Program-made: the position numbers and the translations under genes | Notes under the pieces: model-generated | Seen by the model: only the letters and a program-made list of their open reading frames with translations | Databases searched by the model: none | Told to the model about the DNA's origin: nothing | Shown: positions 1 to 8,005 of the stretch, piece by piece | Position numbering within the stretch: position 1 is the stretch's first letter | How the letters are laid out: every line of letters begins with the position of its first letter | Virus record (IMG/VR): IMGVR_UViG_3300021425_001932 | Coordinates: 1 to 25,944 of that record | DNA length: 25,944 nucleotides | Strand: one strand, 5' to 3' | Source of the DNA: a virus

Positions 1-61
1 GCCAAGTCCAATCAATGTCTAAATTTTCAGCAAAGCTACAACCATAAACAAATACTTTCAT
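1..61 (-). CDS. SGNH/GDSL-like hydrolase, N-terminal fragment (cut by window edge)
   Basis: Twenty codons are visible before the left edge, starting at an ATG at 61 one base after the stop codon of the preceding gene. The peptide begins MKVFVYGCSFAENLDID, which matches the start of the complete SGNH-like protein at 12688-13461 (MRLIAYGCSYTQGAEL). The GCS(F/Y) motif right after a hydrophobic strand is where the GDS(L) nucleophile serine sits in SGNH hydrolases (here Ser9). The rest lies outside the window, so the His region cannot be checked. Tight spacing suggests co-transcription with the oxygenase gene upstream. The fold assignment is inference from a short fragment plus the in-window paralogue. 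Confidence 0.6.
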   Translation of the reverse strand, partial: MKVFVYGCSFAENLDIDWTW

Positions 62-62
62 C

Positions 63-770
63 TTAGTTCCTATTTGTGTAATAACTGCTTCTCAGGACAT
101 AGAAAAAATCACGGAGACGTCTACCAATTTCATAATGTATAATCATATGTATTCTTGGTTTATCGCTACGATTGATGACTGCGTGTTTGTTACTAATATC
201 CATTAAGAAGGCACTGCCTTCATCCTTAAACGGTACACGACCAAACCCATCCATTACCATTTCGCAGCCTTCTGGCATATTAAGACTAATATTACAAACA
301 CTTAAACGTTTTTGATCACTAGGACGATCTTGGTGTGGTAAAATGTATCCGCCCGGTTCTAGCAACATAAAACGCACACGATTTAAATATTCAGCAGGCC
401 AAACATCGGTTAAAAACTTTTTAGTTACAGGGCATTTATCTGCTACCCAAGTCCAATCTAGTTGTTCAAGTGTTGCATTACGATCTTCACCGTATTGTTC
501 TAAACTTTGTGTATCTTCATTAAGTCCGTGTAGTGTTAAACTTTTCCAGCCTTTGCCGTAACTATCTTCTCTATGTGAATGAAACTTATCAACAAGTGCT
601 TCGGCTTCTGCATACATTTCTTTCCAAGGTTGGTCATCTAATGCACTTAGTTGAAACCACGGCCAACCTGATTCTGTTACTGTCCATTTAGGGTCAAACA
701 TATCAGGATATTTAATTTTATAGGTATCTAAATTGTTTTTTAAATAATTTTCTAACTCAATAGGAAACAC
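63..770 (-). CDS. 2OG-Fe(II) oxygenase, aspartyl/asparaginyl beta-hydroxylase-like
   Basis: A 235-residue protein whose C-terminal half carries the cupin (double-stranded beta-helix) signature of the aspartyl/asparaginyl beta-hydroxylase family. LEPGGYILPHQD at about 137-148 gives the HxD iron ligands (His146, Asp148). His196 in KHAVINRS is the distal ligand, and Arg206, ten residues later, is where the family's 2-oxoglutarate-binding Arg lies. The expected role is hydroxylation of a protein or small molecule using Fe(II), O2 and 2-oxoglutarate; the substrate is unknown. The start is GTG at 770, supported by GAGG six bases upstream (777-780). It is divergent from the radical SAM gene at 833 across about 60 bases and is followed at one base by an SGNH-like gene. 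A second, diverged oxygenase of this type is at 5461-6117. The fold is fairly certain, the substrate open. Confidence 0.75.
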   Translation of the reverse strand: MFPIELENYLKNNLDTYKIKYPDMFDPKWTVTESGWPWFQLSALDDQPWKEMYAEAEALVDKFHSHREDSYGKGWKSLTLHGLNEDTQSLEQYGEDRNATLEQLDWTWVADKCPVTKKFLTDVWPAEYLNRVRFMLLEPGGYILPHQDRPSDQKRLSVCNISLNMPEGCEMVMDGFGRVPFKDEGSAFLMDISNKHAVINRSDKPRIHMIIHYEIGRRLRDFFYVLRSSYYTNRN

Positions 771-823
771 TTACCACCTCTTTTTATGCTATATACAGTA
801 GTTATCACGAATTTTTAAGGTTA
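771..823. promoter_or_regulatory. Divergent intergenic region, weak promoter candidates
   Basis: This short gap separates the minus-strand oxygenase gene from the plus-strand radical SAM gene, so promoters for both directions would be expected here or in the coding flanks. A palindromic TATATA at 790-795 could serve as a -10 in either direction, but no convincing -35 lies 17 bases away on either strand (best on minus is CTTAAA, 813-818). No exact TATAAATA late octamer is present. GAGG at 777-780 (minus) is the likely ribosome site of the oxygenase gene. Confidence 0.3.
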
Positions 824-832
824 TTGTTAGGA

Positions 833-1810
833 ATGAATTGCCAGTTTTTAGATCATCAGGTTTGCATTAGAGCAGACGGACAGTATAGATTGTGCTGTAT
901 AAGTCTAGAAACTAATAATCAAGAAAATATTAAAACACACACTATAGAAGATTGGTTAAACAGTAACACGCATAAAGATGCCGTAGAAAGTTTTGCAAAG
1001 GGTGTTTGGCCAGATGCGTGTAGAACTTGTGCAAATAAAGAAGCACAAGGATTTCCTAGCAAAAGATCACAGGCTGATTTAGGACCTGGATTAAGTCATT
1101 TAGATTTAAGATTTGGCAATAGTTGTAATTTAAAATGTGTAAGTTGTTGGGAAGGTTCTAGCAGCAGTATTGCAGAAGAAGCAATAGAAATGCAAAAACA
1201 AGGAATTATTCCTGTTAATAATGTATTAGAAATTCCTAACTTTAATTGGGCAAGCGAAACAGCGATTGAACAATTAGTCAAGTATCCACTAAAAGAAGTT
1301 TACCTAACCGGCGGTGAACCTATGATGGTTAAACACTTACCTATGCTATTAGAACGTTTAGATAGCAATGTAGCAATACGATTTAATACTAACGGTACAA
1401 TTTACAATCCTAAACTAGAAAAATTATTAAAACGCTTCGATGTAGTTAATATGGCGATTAGTATCGATGCTATCGGAAAACGTGCAGAATATATTAGATA
1501 CGGAAGTAATTGGAATACTGTTGAAACAAACTTTAACAAGTACAAAGATTATTGTAGAGTGAGTATCACACCTACAGTCAGTGTACTAAACGAGCTGTAT
1601 ATGGACGAGGTATACAACTGGGCAAAACAAAATAACGTAGAGGTTCACTTAAACATTTTAGAAAATCCTAATTACTTAAATATTAATAAAGCACAAGACC
1701 CAGAACAACGAAAAAAGTTTGTAGATGTTATCACAAGACTTGATAGCTTTAGAAATATTAGCATAAAGGACTACTTGCCCGAAGTAGCACAAGACTATGG
1801 AATTAATTAA
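833..1810 (+). CDS. Radical SAM protein with N-terminal twitch/SPASM-like domain
   Basis: A radical SAM protein of 325 residues from ATG 833. An in-frame TTG at 824 is possible, but ATG gives the family-like beginning MNCQFLDHQVC. The N-terminal part has the half-SPASM (twitch) cysteine pattern: Cys3, Cys11, Cys21-Cys22, then CRTC at 63-66, likely to bind an auxiliary Fe-S cluster. The radical SAM core follows, with CNLKCVSC giving the CX3CX2C cluster at 98, 102 and 105 and GGEP at about 160-163 for SAM binding. It belongs to the same architectural class as the proteins at 6114, 11555 and 14668 and is the shortest of them. It heads a plus-strand set of four overlapping genes. It should generate a 5'-deoxyadenosyl radical to modify a peptide or sugar; the substrate is unknown. 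Confidence 0.88.
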   Translation: MNCQFLDHQVCIRADGQYRLCCISLETNNQENIKTHTIEDWLNSNTHKDAVESFAKGVWPDACRTCANKEAQGFPSKRSQADLGPGLSHLDLRFGNSCNLKCVSCWEGSSSSIAEEAIEMQKQGIIPVNNVLEIPNFNWASETAIEQLVKYPLKEVYLTGGEPMMVKHLPMLLERLDSNVAIRFNTNGTIYNPKLEKLLKRFDVVNMAISIDAIGKRAEYIRYGSNWNTVETNFNKYKDYCRVSITPTVSVLNELYMDEVYNWAKQNNVEVHLNILENPNYLNINKAQDPEQRKKFVDVITRLDSFRNISIKDYLPEVAQDYGIN

Positions 1811-2243
1811 AGAAAATATACAAAAGAAACGTGCTGTATTTTTAAAAGATAGTGACACCATTAGAAAGTATTGGTATGACAAAGATTCTAAGTGGATGCA
1901 ACAACACGCCGAGATACTAGATAAAGTACAACCGGGCTATGTTAAATATGTAGGTGAAAACTTTATCGACTTTACTAGATACGTAGGACTACCTGCAAGT
2001 AAATTAAAACATACTCCACAGTTCCGTGATGAGGTATGTAAATTTTGTATAGATCAAATAAACAACACACTACCGTATGCACACGGTGATTGGGTATTAA
2101 GTAATATCATAGTTGACGGTGATACTATGCGTATGGTTGATTGGGATAATGTTGGAATTTACGATTCTAAATCTATACACACAAAATTAAAAGCAGATTT
2201 GCAATCAGCATTTGGAGAGTTATTTGACCCCGCAAGCATTTAG
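1797..2243 (+). CDS. Minimal APH/choline-kinase-like phosphotransferase
   Basis: A 148-residue protein with the catalytic core of the aminoglycoside phosphotransferase/choline kinase superfamily. HGDWVLSN at 96-103 is the Brenner-type catalytic loop (Asp98, Asn103), and VDWDN at 114-118 supplies the metal-binding Asp (Asp115 or Asp117). Family members are usually about twice as long. Here the N-lobe is cut to roughly 90 residues with no recognisable glycine loop, and almost no C-terminal helical subdomain follows the DWD. It may be a streamlined sugar or small-molecule kinase, or need a partner. The ATG lies inside the end of the radical SAM gene (14-base overlap), implying translational coupling and a shared pathway. 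The motifs are clear; activity and substrate are inference. Confidence 0.65.
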   Translation: MELIKENIQKKRAVFLKDSDTIRKYWYDKDSKWMQQHAEILDKVQPGYVKYVGENFIDFTRYVGLPASKLKHTPQFRDEVCKFCIDQINNTLPYAHGDWVLSNIIVDGDTMRMVDWDNVGIYDSKSIHTKLKADLQSAFGELFDPASI

Positions 2244-3444
2244 TTACCCTACTGTAGGCCCTAATGGACTAATTTACATTCCGCCTTATGGACTAAACGA
2301 AAGTTTAGATTATATGCTAGTGGTTAATCCTAAAACATATGTTATTGAAAAGATTAAACTAGATGTAGATAAGTCCACAGAAAAGTGGCAAAAAGGTATT
2401 GTACACCGTAACTTCATTTATTTCTTACCTTACAACGAGAAAAATATTTTAGTATTAGATACCAACGATAATAGTATACAATACATTGAGGTTCCTATAG
2501 ACGGCCAAGGCAAATACATTCAAGGACACATATATAAAAATAAAATATATGCACTACCTTACGGTGAACACTCTCCATACAGTTACGCATTAATATTTGA
2601 TATGGATGCAAAATGGGTTAAGCAAATTGAATTGCGTATCCTACCAGACGATGAAAAGAAGTGGCACCAAACACAACTCGTAGGAAATACTATTTACGGC
2701 CTACCTAGAGGAGAAAACTTAGACAAGCATTTTAACTATGCTATTGAGTTTGATTGCGATATGGAAACATACTCACTCACCGACTTATCTAATCAATGGA
2801 TAGACTACGATAAACAGAGGCACTGCAATAAAAAATTTACAACACTTGCAAAAGTAAACGAAAAACTTTGGTCGCCGCCTTATAGCGAACACGAAGATTT
2901 TGATATTCTTGCAAAGTACAACAATGGTTGGACATTTGAAAAAACTGGTATTAAGGGCACTAGCAGAAAGTATTATTCACATACGGTTGCAAGTAACAAC
3001 AAGATATATTTCCCTCCGGCAGGACACGAAGAAGACTGGAGTGAGATGCTAATTGTTGATGCTATCAACGACACGTGGTACACAAAAGACTTAGGTATAG
3101 GTAAAGAAAGTAAAAAGTATTTTGCAGGAGCAGAAAATAGTCAAGGAAAAATATATTATATTCCTAGAGGCGGTTGTGTTTGTGAGCCAGAAGAAACTTG
3201 GAAAAGCCAAGGCGACCTAGCAGAAATATTAGTGATTGACACAGCAGACGATTCTAGTTATACTATAGATGTCGGTGAATACTTTACTGATAGCACAACT
3301 ATTGAAAAATATAACCAGTGTGTTATTGTTAACGATATCATATATGCGTTCCCATACGGCGAAAGTGAAAGTTTTCAAACTGTCCTAATTTTTGATACTA
3401 TTAAAGAAGAAGTTGTTACAACAATAGACTTAAATGACATATAA
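2224..3444 (+). CDS. Repeat protein, predicted beta-propeller (kelch-like)
   Basis: About 406 residues made of roughly eight repeats, each 43-58 residues long and marked by a strand motif like (I/L)Y-x-x-P-(Y/R)-G-E: IYIPPYG, IYFLPYNE, IYALPYGE, IYGLPRGE, LWSPPYSE, IYFPPAGH, IYYIPRGG, IYAFPYGE. After each motif comes a hydrophobic strand ending in a D-x-x turn (for example LIFD, VIDT). This spacing and strand pattern are typical of beta-propeller blades. No catalytic motif is evident. There is no ATG: TTG at 2224 is chosen because GGAGAG (2214-2219) lies just upstream, and TTG at 2212 is the alternative. It overlaps the kinase-like gene and the next gene, a paralogue. It could bind a glycan or protein or act as a lyase/epimerase-like propeller; I cannot tell which. 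Confidence 0.7.
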   Translation: MTPQAFSYPTVGPNGLIYIPPYGLNESLDYMLVVNPKTYVIEKIKLDVDKSTEKWQKGIVHRNFIYFLPYNEKNILVLDTNDNSIQYIEVPIDGQGKYIQGHIYKNKIYALPYGEHSPYSYALIFDMDAKWVKQIELRILPDDEKKWHQTQLVGNTIYGLPRGENLDKHFNYAIEFDCDMETYSLTDLSNQWIDYDKQRHCNKKFTTLAKVNEKLWSPPYSEHEDFDILAKYNNGWTFEKTGIKGTSRKYYSHTVASNNKIYFPPAGHEEDWSEMLIVDAINDTWYTKDLGIGKESKKYFAGAENSQGKIYYIPRGGCVCEPEETWKSQGDLAEILVIDTADDSSYTIDVGEYFTDSTTIEKYNQCVIVNDIIYAFPYGESESFQTVLIFDTIKEEVVTTIDLNDI

Positions 3445-4594
3445 AGCATTCGAAGACTGGTATAAAGAAGCAGAAATTAAGCATTTAATTTTGCAAGATA
3501 TAAATGGTGTGTTAGTATCGCCACCGTTTGCTACTGAGTTGTGCAAAGACTATACTTGGTTTAAGTACATTGTCAAAGGTGATACAAAATTAAATTTAGA
3601 TGTATTTTTAGATCTGCCGCCGGCAACAAGTAAAACTAACACTTGTGAATTAATCGGTGGAAACATATGGATGGTGCCTTACGGCATTTATGATGATTTA
3701 AACTTTGTCGTAGAACTTGATCTTAACAAAATTAAATTACATAAACTATCATTCGGCGGCAAAGGACAATTTTATAACCTAGCTTCTAACGGAGATGAAG
3801 GGTTTAGTTTTCCATTAGGTTATCAAGATACTAACATCGGACTACACATCAAGAACAGTAAAGTAACATCATATCCATTACCTACAAAAGGTAAAAAACT
3901 ACATATGGGTACTGTTTATTGTAATGGCAGTTTTTGGAGTATGCCTAGAGGTGATGATCCTGGATACAACACATTACTAGAATTTAACGGTAAAGAAATT
4001 GTTACACACGAAATCAAAGGTATTGACGATTCAATTACACGCAAATATACAGACATCATTGTTAAAGACAATACGCTTTATGCATTACCGTTTGGAGAAA
4101 CTGCTGGTCTAAATGAAATTGTAGAATTTAACACAGACACTAAAACTTACAAGTTGCATACAATCGATGGACACGACTTTGCTAAAAAATACAACACAGG
4201 TGTTTTAGTAGACGACACAATCATAGCATTGCCCTACGGTGAAGATTATAATGACGATAGCAATTGGGGGCTTGTGTTTGACACAAAAACTAAGCAAAGT
4301 TATCAGTTCGATATTGGATTAAAGTTTGGTGGCAAATATAGATTTAGAACAGGCATAGAATACAACAGTTCAGCATATTTTTTTCCGGCAGGCACACCTT
4401 CTTGTCCAATACTAAAAATATCAAAACAAGGTGATATAGAAAAAGAATTGTATATGAAAGATTGGCTTCTAGGAAGACCTATTGTTTATAATAATATGAT
4501 GTGTGTAATAGGATACAATTTAAAAAATAAAGACCATAAGATTTTTCAGTTTGACGCAGACTTAAATTTGCTTTCGCAAATAGATATCACTTAA
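3434..4594 (+). CDS. Repeat protein, predicted beta-propeller, paralogue of the upstream gene
   Basis: A 386-residue protein with about seven repeats of the motif seen in the gene before it: IWMVPYG (78), FSFPLGY (124), FWSMPRGD (167), LYALPFGE (215), IIALPYGE (263), AYFFPAGT (314) and a degenerate last copy near 357. Spacing is 43-51 residues, as expected for propeller blades. The first 70 residues lack the motif and may form a separate cap. The ATG overlaps the upstream stop by 11 bases, so the two are translationally coupled and probably arose by duplication. Its 3' end overlaps the oppositely oriented radical SAM gene by 33 bases, leaving no room for a separate terminator. No signal peptide is visible. 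Function is unknown; carbohydrate or protein binding is a guess from fold and context. Confidence 0.7.
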   Translation: MTYKAFEDWYKEAEIKHLILQDINGVLVSPPFATELCKDYTWFKYIVKGDTKLNLDVFLDLPPATSKTNTCELIGGNIWMVPYGIYDDLNFVVELDLNKIKLHKLSFGGKGQFYNLASNGDEGFSFPLGYQDTNIGLHIKNSKVTSYPLPTKGKKLHMGTVYCNGSFWSMPRGDDPGYNTLLEFNGKEIVTHEIKGIDDSITRKYTDIIVKDNTLYALPFGETAGLNEIVEFNTDTKTYKLHTIDGHDFAKKYNTGVLVDDTIIALPYGEDYNDDSNWGLVFDTKTKQSYQFDIGLKFGGKYRFRTGIEYNSSAYFFPAGTPSCPILKISKQGDIEKELYMKDWLLGRPIVYNNMMCVIGYNLKNKDHKIFQFDADLNLLSQIDIT

Positions 4595-5464
4595 ACAAGC
4601 ACACGTTGTCTTGCCACAAGTGATAGGCGCAGTAGGCATAGTGTAATTACTAATTGTTCCTAACTTGCCACCTTGTTCACATTCTGCACGATATATGTCT
4701 CCATACATATCAATCTTTATCATATGCAAGCCAGCCCAACAAGTCCAACCATAGTGATTGTTAAGTTCTTTAACAATTAAGTCATTTGCTGTCACTACCT
4801 CATCGTCGAGCATAATTTCTCCACGATGTAATTTATTATCGTCTAACTTCCTAAAATAAGGCCAGTTGCTTATTATGTCTTGCTGTTCTTGTGTGTATGA
4901 ACTAACTTTGTTAGTTACGTGATCTACACTTGTCTTGTCTACAATTACTTTAGGCCATATTGCAAGGGCGTCTGTAAGCGCATATAAGCGTTCTGCAACG
5001 CTTTCTTGTTCAGCAAAGTGCTCTGGTACCATCATTAAATTCAAAGCTACAGGGCAGTCTATAGCGTTTGCAACGTCTGCAATATGCTGTATGTCTGCAT
5101 ACTTAGGATGATAACTAATTATTATACCATCGCTCCACTGACTTATCTCTTTGTAGTAATCTACGCTTTGACTACCGTTAGTAAGGAAACTAAATGAATG
5201 TCCTTGTTGTTTAACTGTTTTTGCAAACTCAGTAAAGTGCTTCCAATATGTAGGTTCACCACCTGTTATTCTATAGCAAACTTCTTTACCCGGTAAATCA
5301 AAAGTCTTTACAAAATTAATCACATCGTCTTTGTTAGGCCAACCACTAGAACCATCGTGTAAGAAACTAGGACAATAGTCGCAACGATAGTTGCACTTGT
5401 TACTTAATGTCCAACTAACAAGAAACCAATTTTCTTTTTCTGCATTTTGATAAGTTAGCTTCAT
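4562..5464 (-). CDS. Radical SAM protein with short C-terminal cysteine-rich domain
   Basis: A 300-residue radical SAM enzyme. CNYRCDYC near the N-terminus gives the CX3CX2C cluster (Cys24, 28, 31) and GGEP lies at 68-71. The C-terminal region has further cysteines at 242, 262, 283, 288 and 290, an arrangement like a SPASM/twitch auxiliary cluster domain but compact. It is the counterpart of the protein at 8974-9960: both share (C)NY-x-C-x-YC and a GW-(T/S)-C-x-AG stretch before the auxiliary cysteines. It is the last gene of the long minus-strand run, its ATG overlapping the oxygenase gene's stop by 4 bases, and its 3' end overlaps the plus-strand propeller gene. The radical SAM assignment is firm; the substrate is unknown. 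Confidence 0.88.
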   Translation of the reverse strand: MKLTYQNAEKENWFLVSWTLSNKCNYRCDYCPSFLHDGSSGWPNKDDVINFVKTFDLPGKEVCYRITGGEPTYWKHFTEFAKTVKQQGHSFSFLTNGSQSVDYYKEISQWSDGIIISYHPKYADIQHIADVANAIDCPVALNLMMVPEHFAEQESVAERLYALTDALAIWPKVIVDKTSVDHVTNKVSSYTQEQQDIISNWPYFRKLDDNKLHRGEIMLDDEVVTANDLIVKELNNHYGWTCWAGLHMIKIDMYGDIYRAECEQGGKLGTISNYTMPTAPITCGKTTCACLSDIYLRKQI

Positions 5465-6117
5465 TCCGACATTGTGTTTTTTAAAATAAGATTTTGTGTA
5501 CGTTCATTTAGTTTTACGGTTAAAATTAAACTATACAAATTATTACTAAAACTAAAAACACTATGATCTAATTGAAAATTCGTAAAGTACACTGATCCTG
5601 GCTCTGGATATAACGGCTTCCCGTCTATCAGCTGCACATAGTTTTCAGGACTACAATTTCCAAACACAACTAAAAGTCTAAAATATTCTGGACTTACTCC
5701 GTGAAAATCTCTATGCGGAGGGAAAAATCCTCCTTGATCAACCCGTACTAAATGCACACGACCAATGTCAGGCGCAAATACGTCTACTAGTTTTGCTATC
5801 TCTGGAATCTTATGATACACCTCAGTTGGTGTATTAAAGTTTTCTTCTTTCATTTCAACATCGTGATAACGTTGCATATGTCCAAAGCTATTCAAATGAT
5901 AATTGTCCATTACATCGCCAGTATGGCTTGTTACAGGTAAACCCCATCTATTATTGTGTGTATCTTTTTTTGCATTATACGGACACCAATTGTCTTTGAA
6001 CTGTTCTAATTGCTGTTGTACAGCATAATGATCAATCTGCCATTTTAATTTAACTTGATTACCTAAGTTAACAAGGCTTTGCCAACGTAATCCTCTTTCA
6101 ATTTCTTCCGGGGTCAT
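5461..6117 (-). CDS. 2OG-Fe(II) oxygenase-like protein with atypical cosubstrate site
   Basis: A 218-residue protein with the cupin pattern of aspartyl/asparaginyl beta-hydroxylases. VRVDQGGFFPPHRD at 124-137 places the HxD iron ligands at His135 and Asp137, and DHSVFS gives the distal His185. Ten residues after that His, where the family's 2-oxoglutarate-binding Arg is expected (Arg206 in the protein at 63-770), this protein has Tyr195. It may bind cosubstrate differently, use another residue, or be non-catalytic. It overlaps both flanking radical SAM genes by 4 bases (ATGA-type coupling), so it is produced together with them and plausibly acts on the same substrate. The fold call is moderately confident; activity is open. 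Confidence 0.65.
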   Translation of the reverse strand: MTPEEIERGLRWQSLVNLGNQVKLKWQIDHYAVQQQLEQFKDNWCPYNAKKDTHNNRWGLPVTSHTGDVMDNYHLNSFGHMQRYHDVEMKEENFNTPTEVYHKIPEIAKLVDVFAPDIGRVHLVRVDQGGFFPPHRDFHGVSPEYFRLLVVFGNCSPENYVQLIDGKPLYPEPGSVYFTNFQLDHSVFSFSNNLYSLILTVKLNERTQNLILKNTMSE

Positions 6118-7409
6118 ATATTCCTCAATTCTTCAAACGTTTCTCTAAAATTTAAATCTCTGTTACTATCACTTATTTCTAAGTATTCTACTGCGGCTGA
6201 AAGTTTATGTGACCAGTCCTCACTATTCATATAATCAACAAGACCTAGCCAACGTTGTTTACCATATTTGTTATTAATAAACTCTTTTGTGTTGTATGAA
6301 TTAGCAAATGTACTTATAGAATGTGACACCTGTTTCTTGATATCTTTGGGTAGCACTTTTATATTTAAATAGCTAGGCAAATAAACTAAATGTAACCCTA
6401 TAACACCTGCTCCGTAAGGTGCAGCATTTATTTTTTTAAAGTTTTGATCTATTTTCCATTCTGCTAGTTCTACTAAACTGCCTACATTTAATAGCTGAAC
6501 TGCACAAGCCATATTAACTGTAACATTTTTATTAGTGTTATCTAACTTGTGCATATTAGAAACTAAACTATCCCAGTTACTAGGATAGCGAATGTAATCA
6601 TTTTTTTCGCCTACTGCATCAATACTAAAGTTAAATTTGACTTCCTTAAAATGCTTCCATAAGTCTAACAGTTTATCACTTATATCAGTGCCGTTTGAGT
6701 TATAACGTAATACACATTTCTTTGCGTGGCCTTCTGCTACCATAAATTCTAATATAGTATAATGTTCTGGTATCATTAAAGGTTCGCCGCCGGCAAAGTA
6801 TAGTTCTTTAATATTTTGTGCTTGTCCCTTAACTGAATTAAGAAACATACTTTTCTTATACCAGGCGTAATCAAAGCTAGGATCCCATCCTTGATCTTGT
6901 TTTAAATCTTTATTTTTATATTTAGGATATTGAAGTTTCCAATCCTTAATCCAACTTGAGCTGTCGTGAGGACTACACATAATACATTTTAAATTACACA
7001 TATTACCTAGGCGCAAATCAAAGTAAGGAATATTTGGCGGCACAGTACCGTCTCTTTTAGTTTGCAATACAATGCTATCAATGTCTAATCGCTTGCTCCA
7101 TACTTCTGTTTCCCAGTTGCGTTTACTTTTAATTCCCTTACTTTCTTCTTCAAAACACTTACGACAACTTGCAGGAATTTCTCCACGCAACATCTCTAGT
7201 CGTGTATTACGCATTTGGCGACTATTAAAAACTTCTTCAATAGTATGATCACGTAAATTCATATTAACGCCATCTTTTTTAACAAGTCCTACTTCTTTGT
7301 CGTCTGTAGTACCAGCACCACTAGCGTTAGCAGTACAACACACTCGTACATCTCCATTAGGACGAGTTGCTAAATGTATCCAAGGTAATGGACAAAAAGT
7401 TTCGCTCAT
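6114..7409 (-). CDS. Radical SAM protein with N-terminal twitch/SPASM-like domain
   Basis: The largest of the CC-type N-terminal twitch class here, at 431 residues. FCPLPWIHLATRPNGDVRVCC gives Cys6 and Cys24-25, a Glu-rich 'HTIEEVFNS' helix follows, and CRKC at 82-85 completes the auxiliary cluster set. The radical SAM core has CNLKCIMC with Cys138, 142 and 145, and GGEP at 207-210. Downstream, 'FSIDAVGEKNDYIRYPSNW' closely resembles 'ISIDAIGKRAEYIRYGSNW' in the protein at 833-1810, marking recent common ancestry. The ATG overlaps the methyltransferase-like gene by 4 bases and its end overlaps the oxygenase gene by 4. Chemistry on a peptide or sugar substrate is expected from the family; the substrate is unknown. 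Confidence 0.9.
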   Translation of the reverse strand: MSETFCPLPWIHLATRPNGDVRVCCTANASGAGTTDDKEVGLVKKDGVNMNLRDHTIEEVFNSRQMRNTRLEMLRGEIPASCRKCFEEESKGIKSKRNWETEVWSKRLDIDSIVLQTKRDGTVPPNIPYFDLRLGNMCNLKCIMCSPHDSSSWIKDWKLQYPKYKNKDLKQDQGWDPSFDYAWYKKSMFLNSVKGQAQNIKELYFAGGEPLMIPEHYTILEFMVAEGHAKKCVLRYNSNGTDISDKLLDLWKHFKEVKFNFSIDAVGEKNDYIRYPSNWDSLVSNMHKLDNTNKNVTVNMACAVQLLNVGSLVELAEWKIDQNFKKINAAPYGAGVIGLHLVYLPSYLNIKVLPKDIKKQVSHSISTFANSYNTKEFINNKYGKQRWLGLVDYMNSEDWSHKLSAAVEYLEISDSNRDLNFRETFEELRNI

Positions 7410-8005
7410 TTCTTTTTTCCTATAAGCATATAACGTTCGTACTTAGATGTAGGAAAGGTTCCTCTAAAGTACGGCTTAATTTTGCTCATCTTTGTAAAGT
7501 CAGTTAAATCTATAGAACAACGAATGTGTTCGTCTAGGTCGAAATAATTATTACTTTGAAGTACAAAAACTGCATCGCCTGGCTGATTAGACAACCATCG
7601 CTCATACTGTTCTTGTGTTATATGCTCACAACTTGTGTTTATTACAACATCGGCATCTGTTTTAAAATCGCACATATCTGCTGTAATTGCGCTAAATTTT
7701 CCTTGCATCTCATAACGTTTATTAATTGTATATGCTATATTTTCGCATAATGGGTCTATATCTACGCTTGTAATGCGTTGTATGCTAATTTTAGAATTAA
7801 ACAGTATACTTGCTAAAACTCCGTTCCAACCACCGTATATGACGATATTTAACGGTTTAACCGGTACAAATCCTAGTAGTTGTTCAGCTAGCCATACTTT
7901 GCTGTTTACTTGCCCTTTCCAAAAGCTCTCAAGGGTACGATACCTATCCTCGCTATTACGAATAGCATCCATCCAAAATAATACGTCTTGTATATCAACT
8001 TTCAA
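7406..8005 (-). CDS. Class I SAM-dependent methyltransferase-like protein
   Basis: A 199-residue protein with a Rossmann-type nucleotide-binding pattern. LNIVIYGGWNGVLASIL at about 52-68 corresponds to methyltransferase motif I (glycine-rich loop, here GGWNG), VDIDP at 81-85 to the acidic residue after strand 2, and DADVVINTSCEHI at 117-129 to strand 4, where a proline- or asparagine-containing motif usually sits. The start is TTG at 8005, supported by AGGAG six bases upstream (8012-8016), so the unusual start looks real. It overlaps the radical SAM genes on both sides. It probably methylates a pathway intermediate, though a non-catalytic Rossmann protein is possible. Target unknown. Confidence 0.6.
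   Translation of the reverse strand: MKVDIQDVLFWMDAIRNSEDRYRTLESFWKGQVNSKVWLAEQLLGFVPVKPLNIVIYGGWNGVLASILFNSKISIQRITSVDIDPLCENIAYTINKRYEMQGKFSAITADMCDFKTDADVVINTSCEHITQEQYERWLSNQPGDAVFVLQSNNYFDLDEHIRCSIDLTDFTKMSKIKPYFRGTFPTSKYERYMLIGKKK

Noticed and set aside
824-832. TTG start at 824 for the first plus-strand radical SAM gene
   Set aside because: ATG at 833 gives the family-like N-terminus; the TTG adds only three residues and its AAGG site is too close (three bases).
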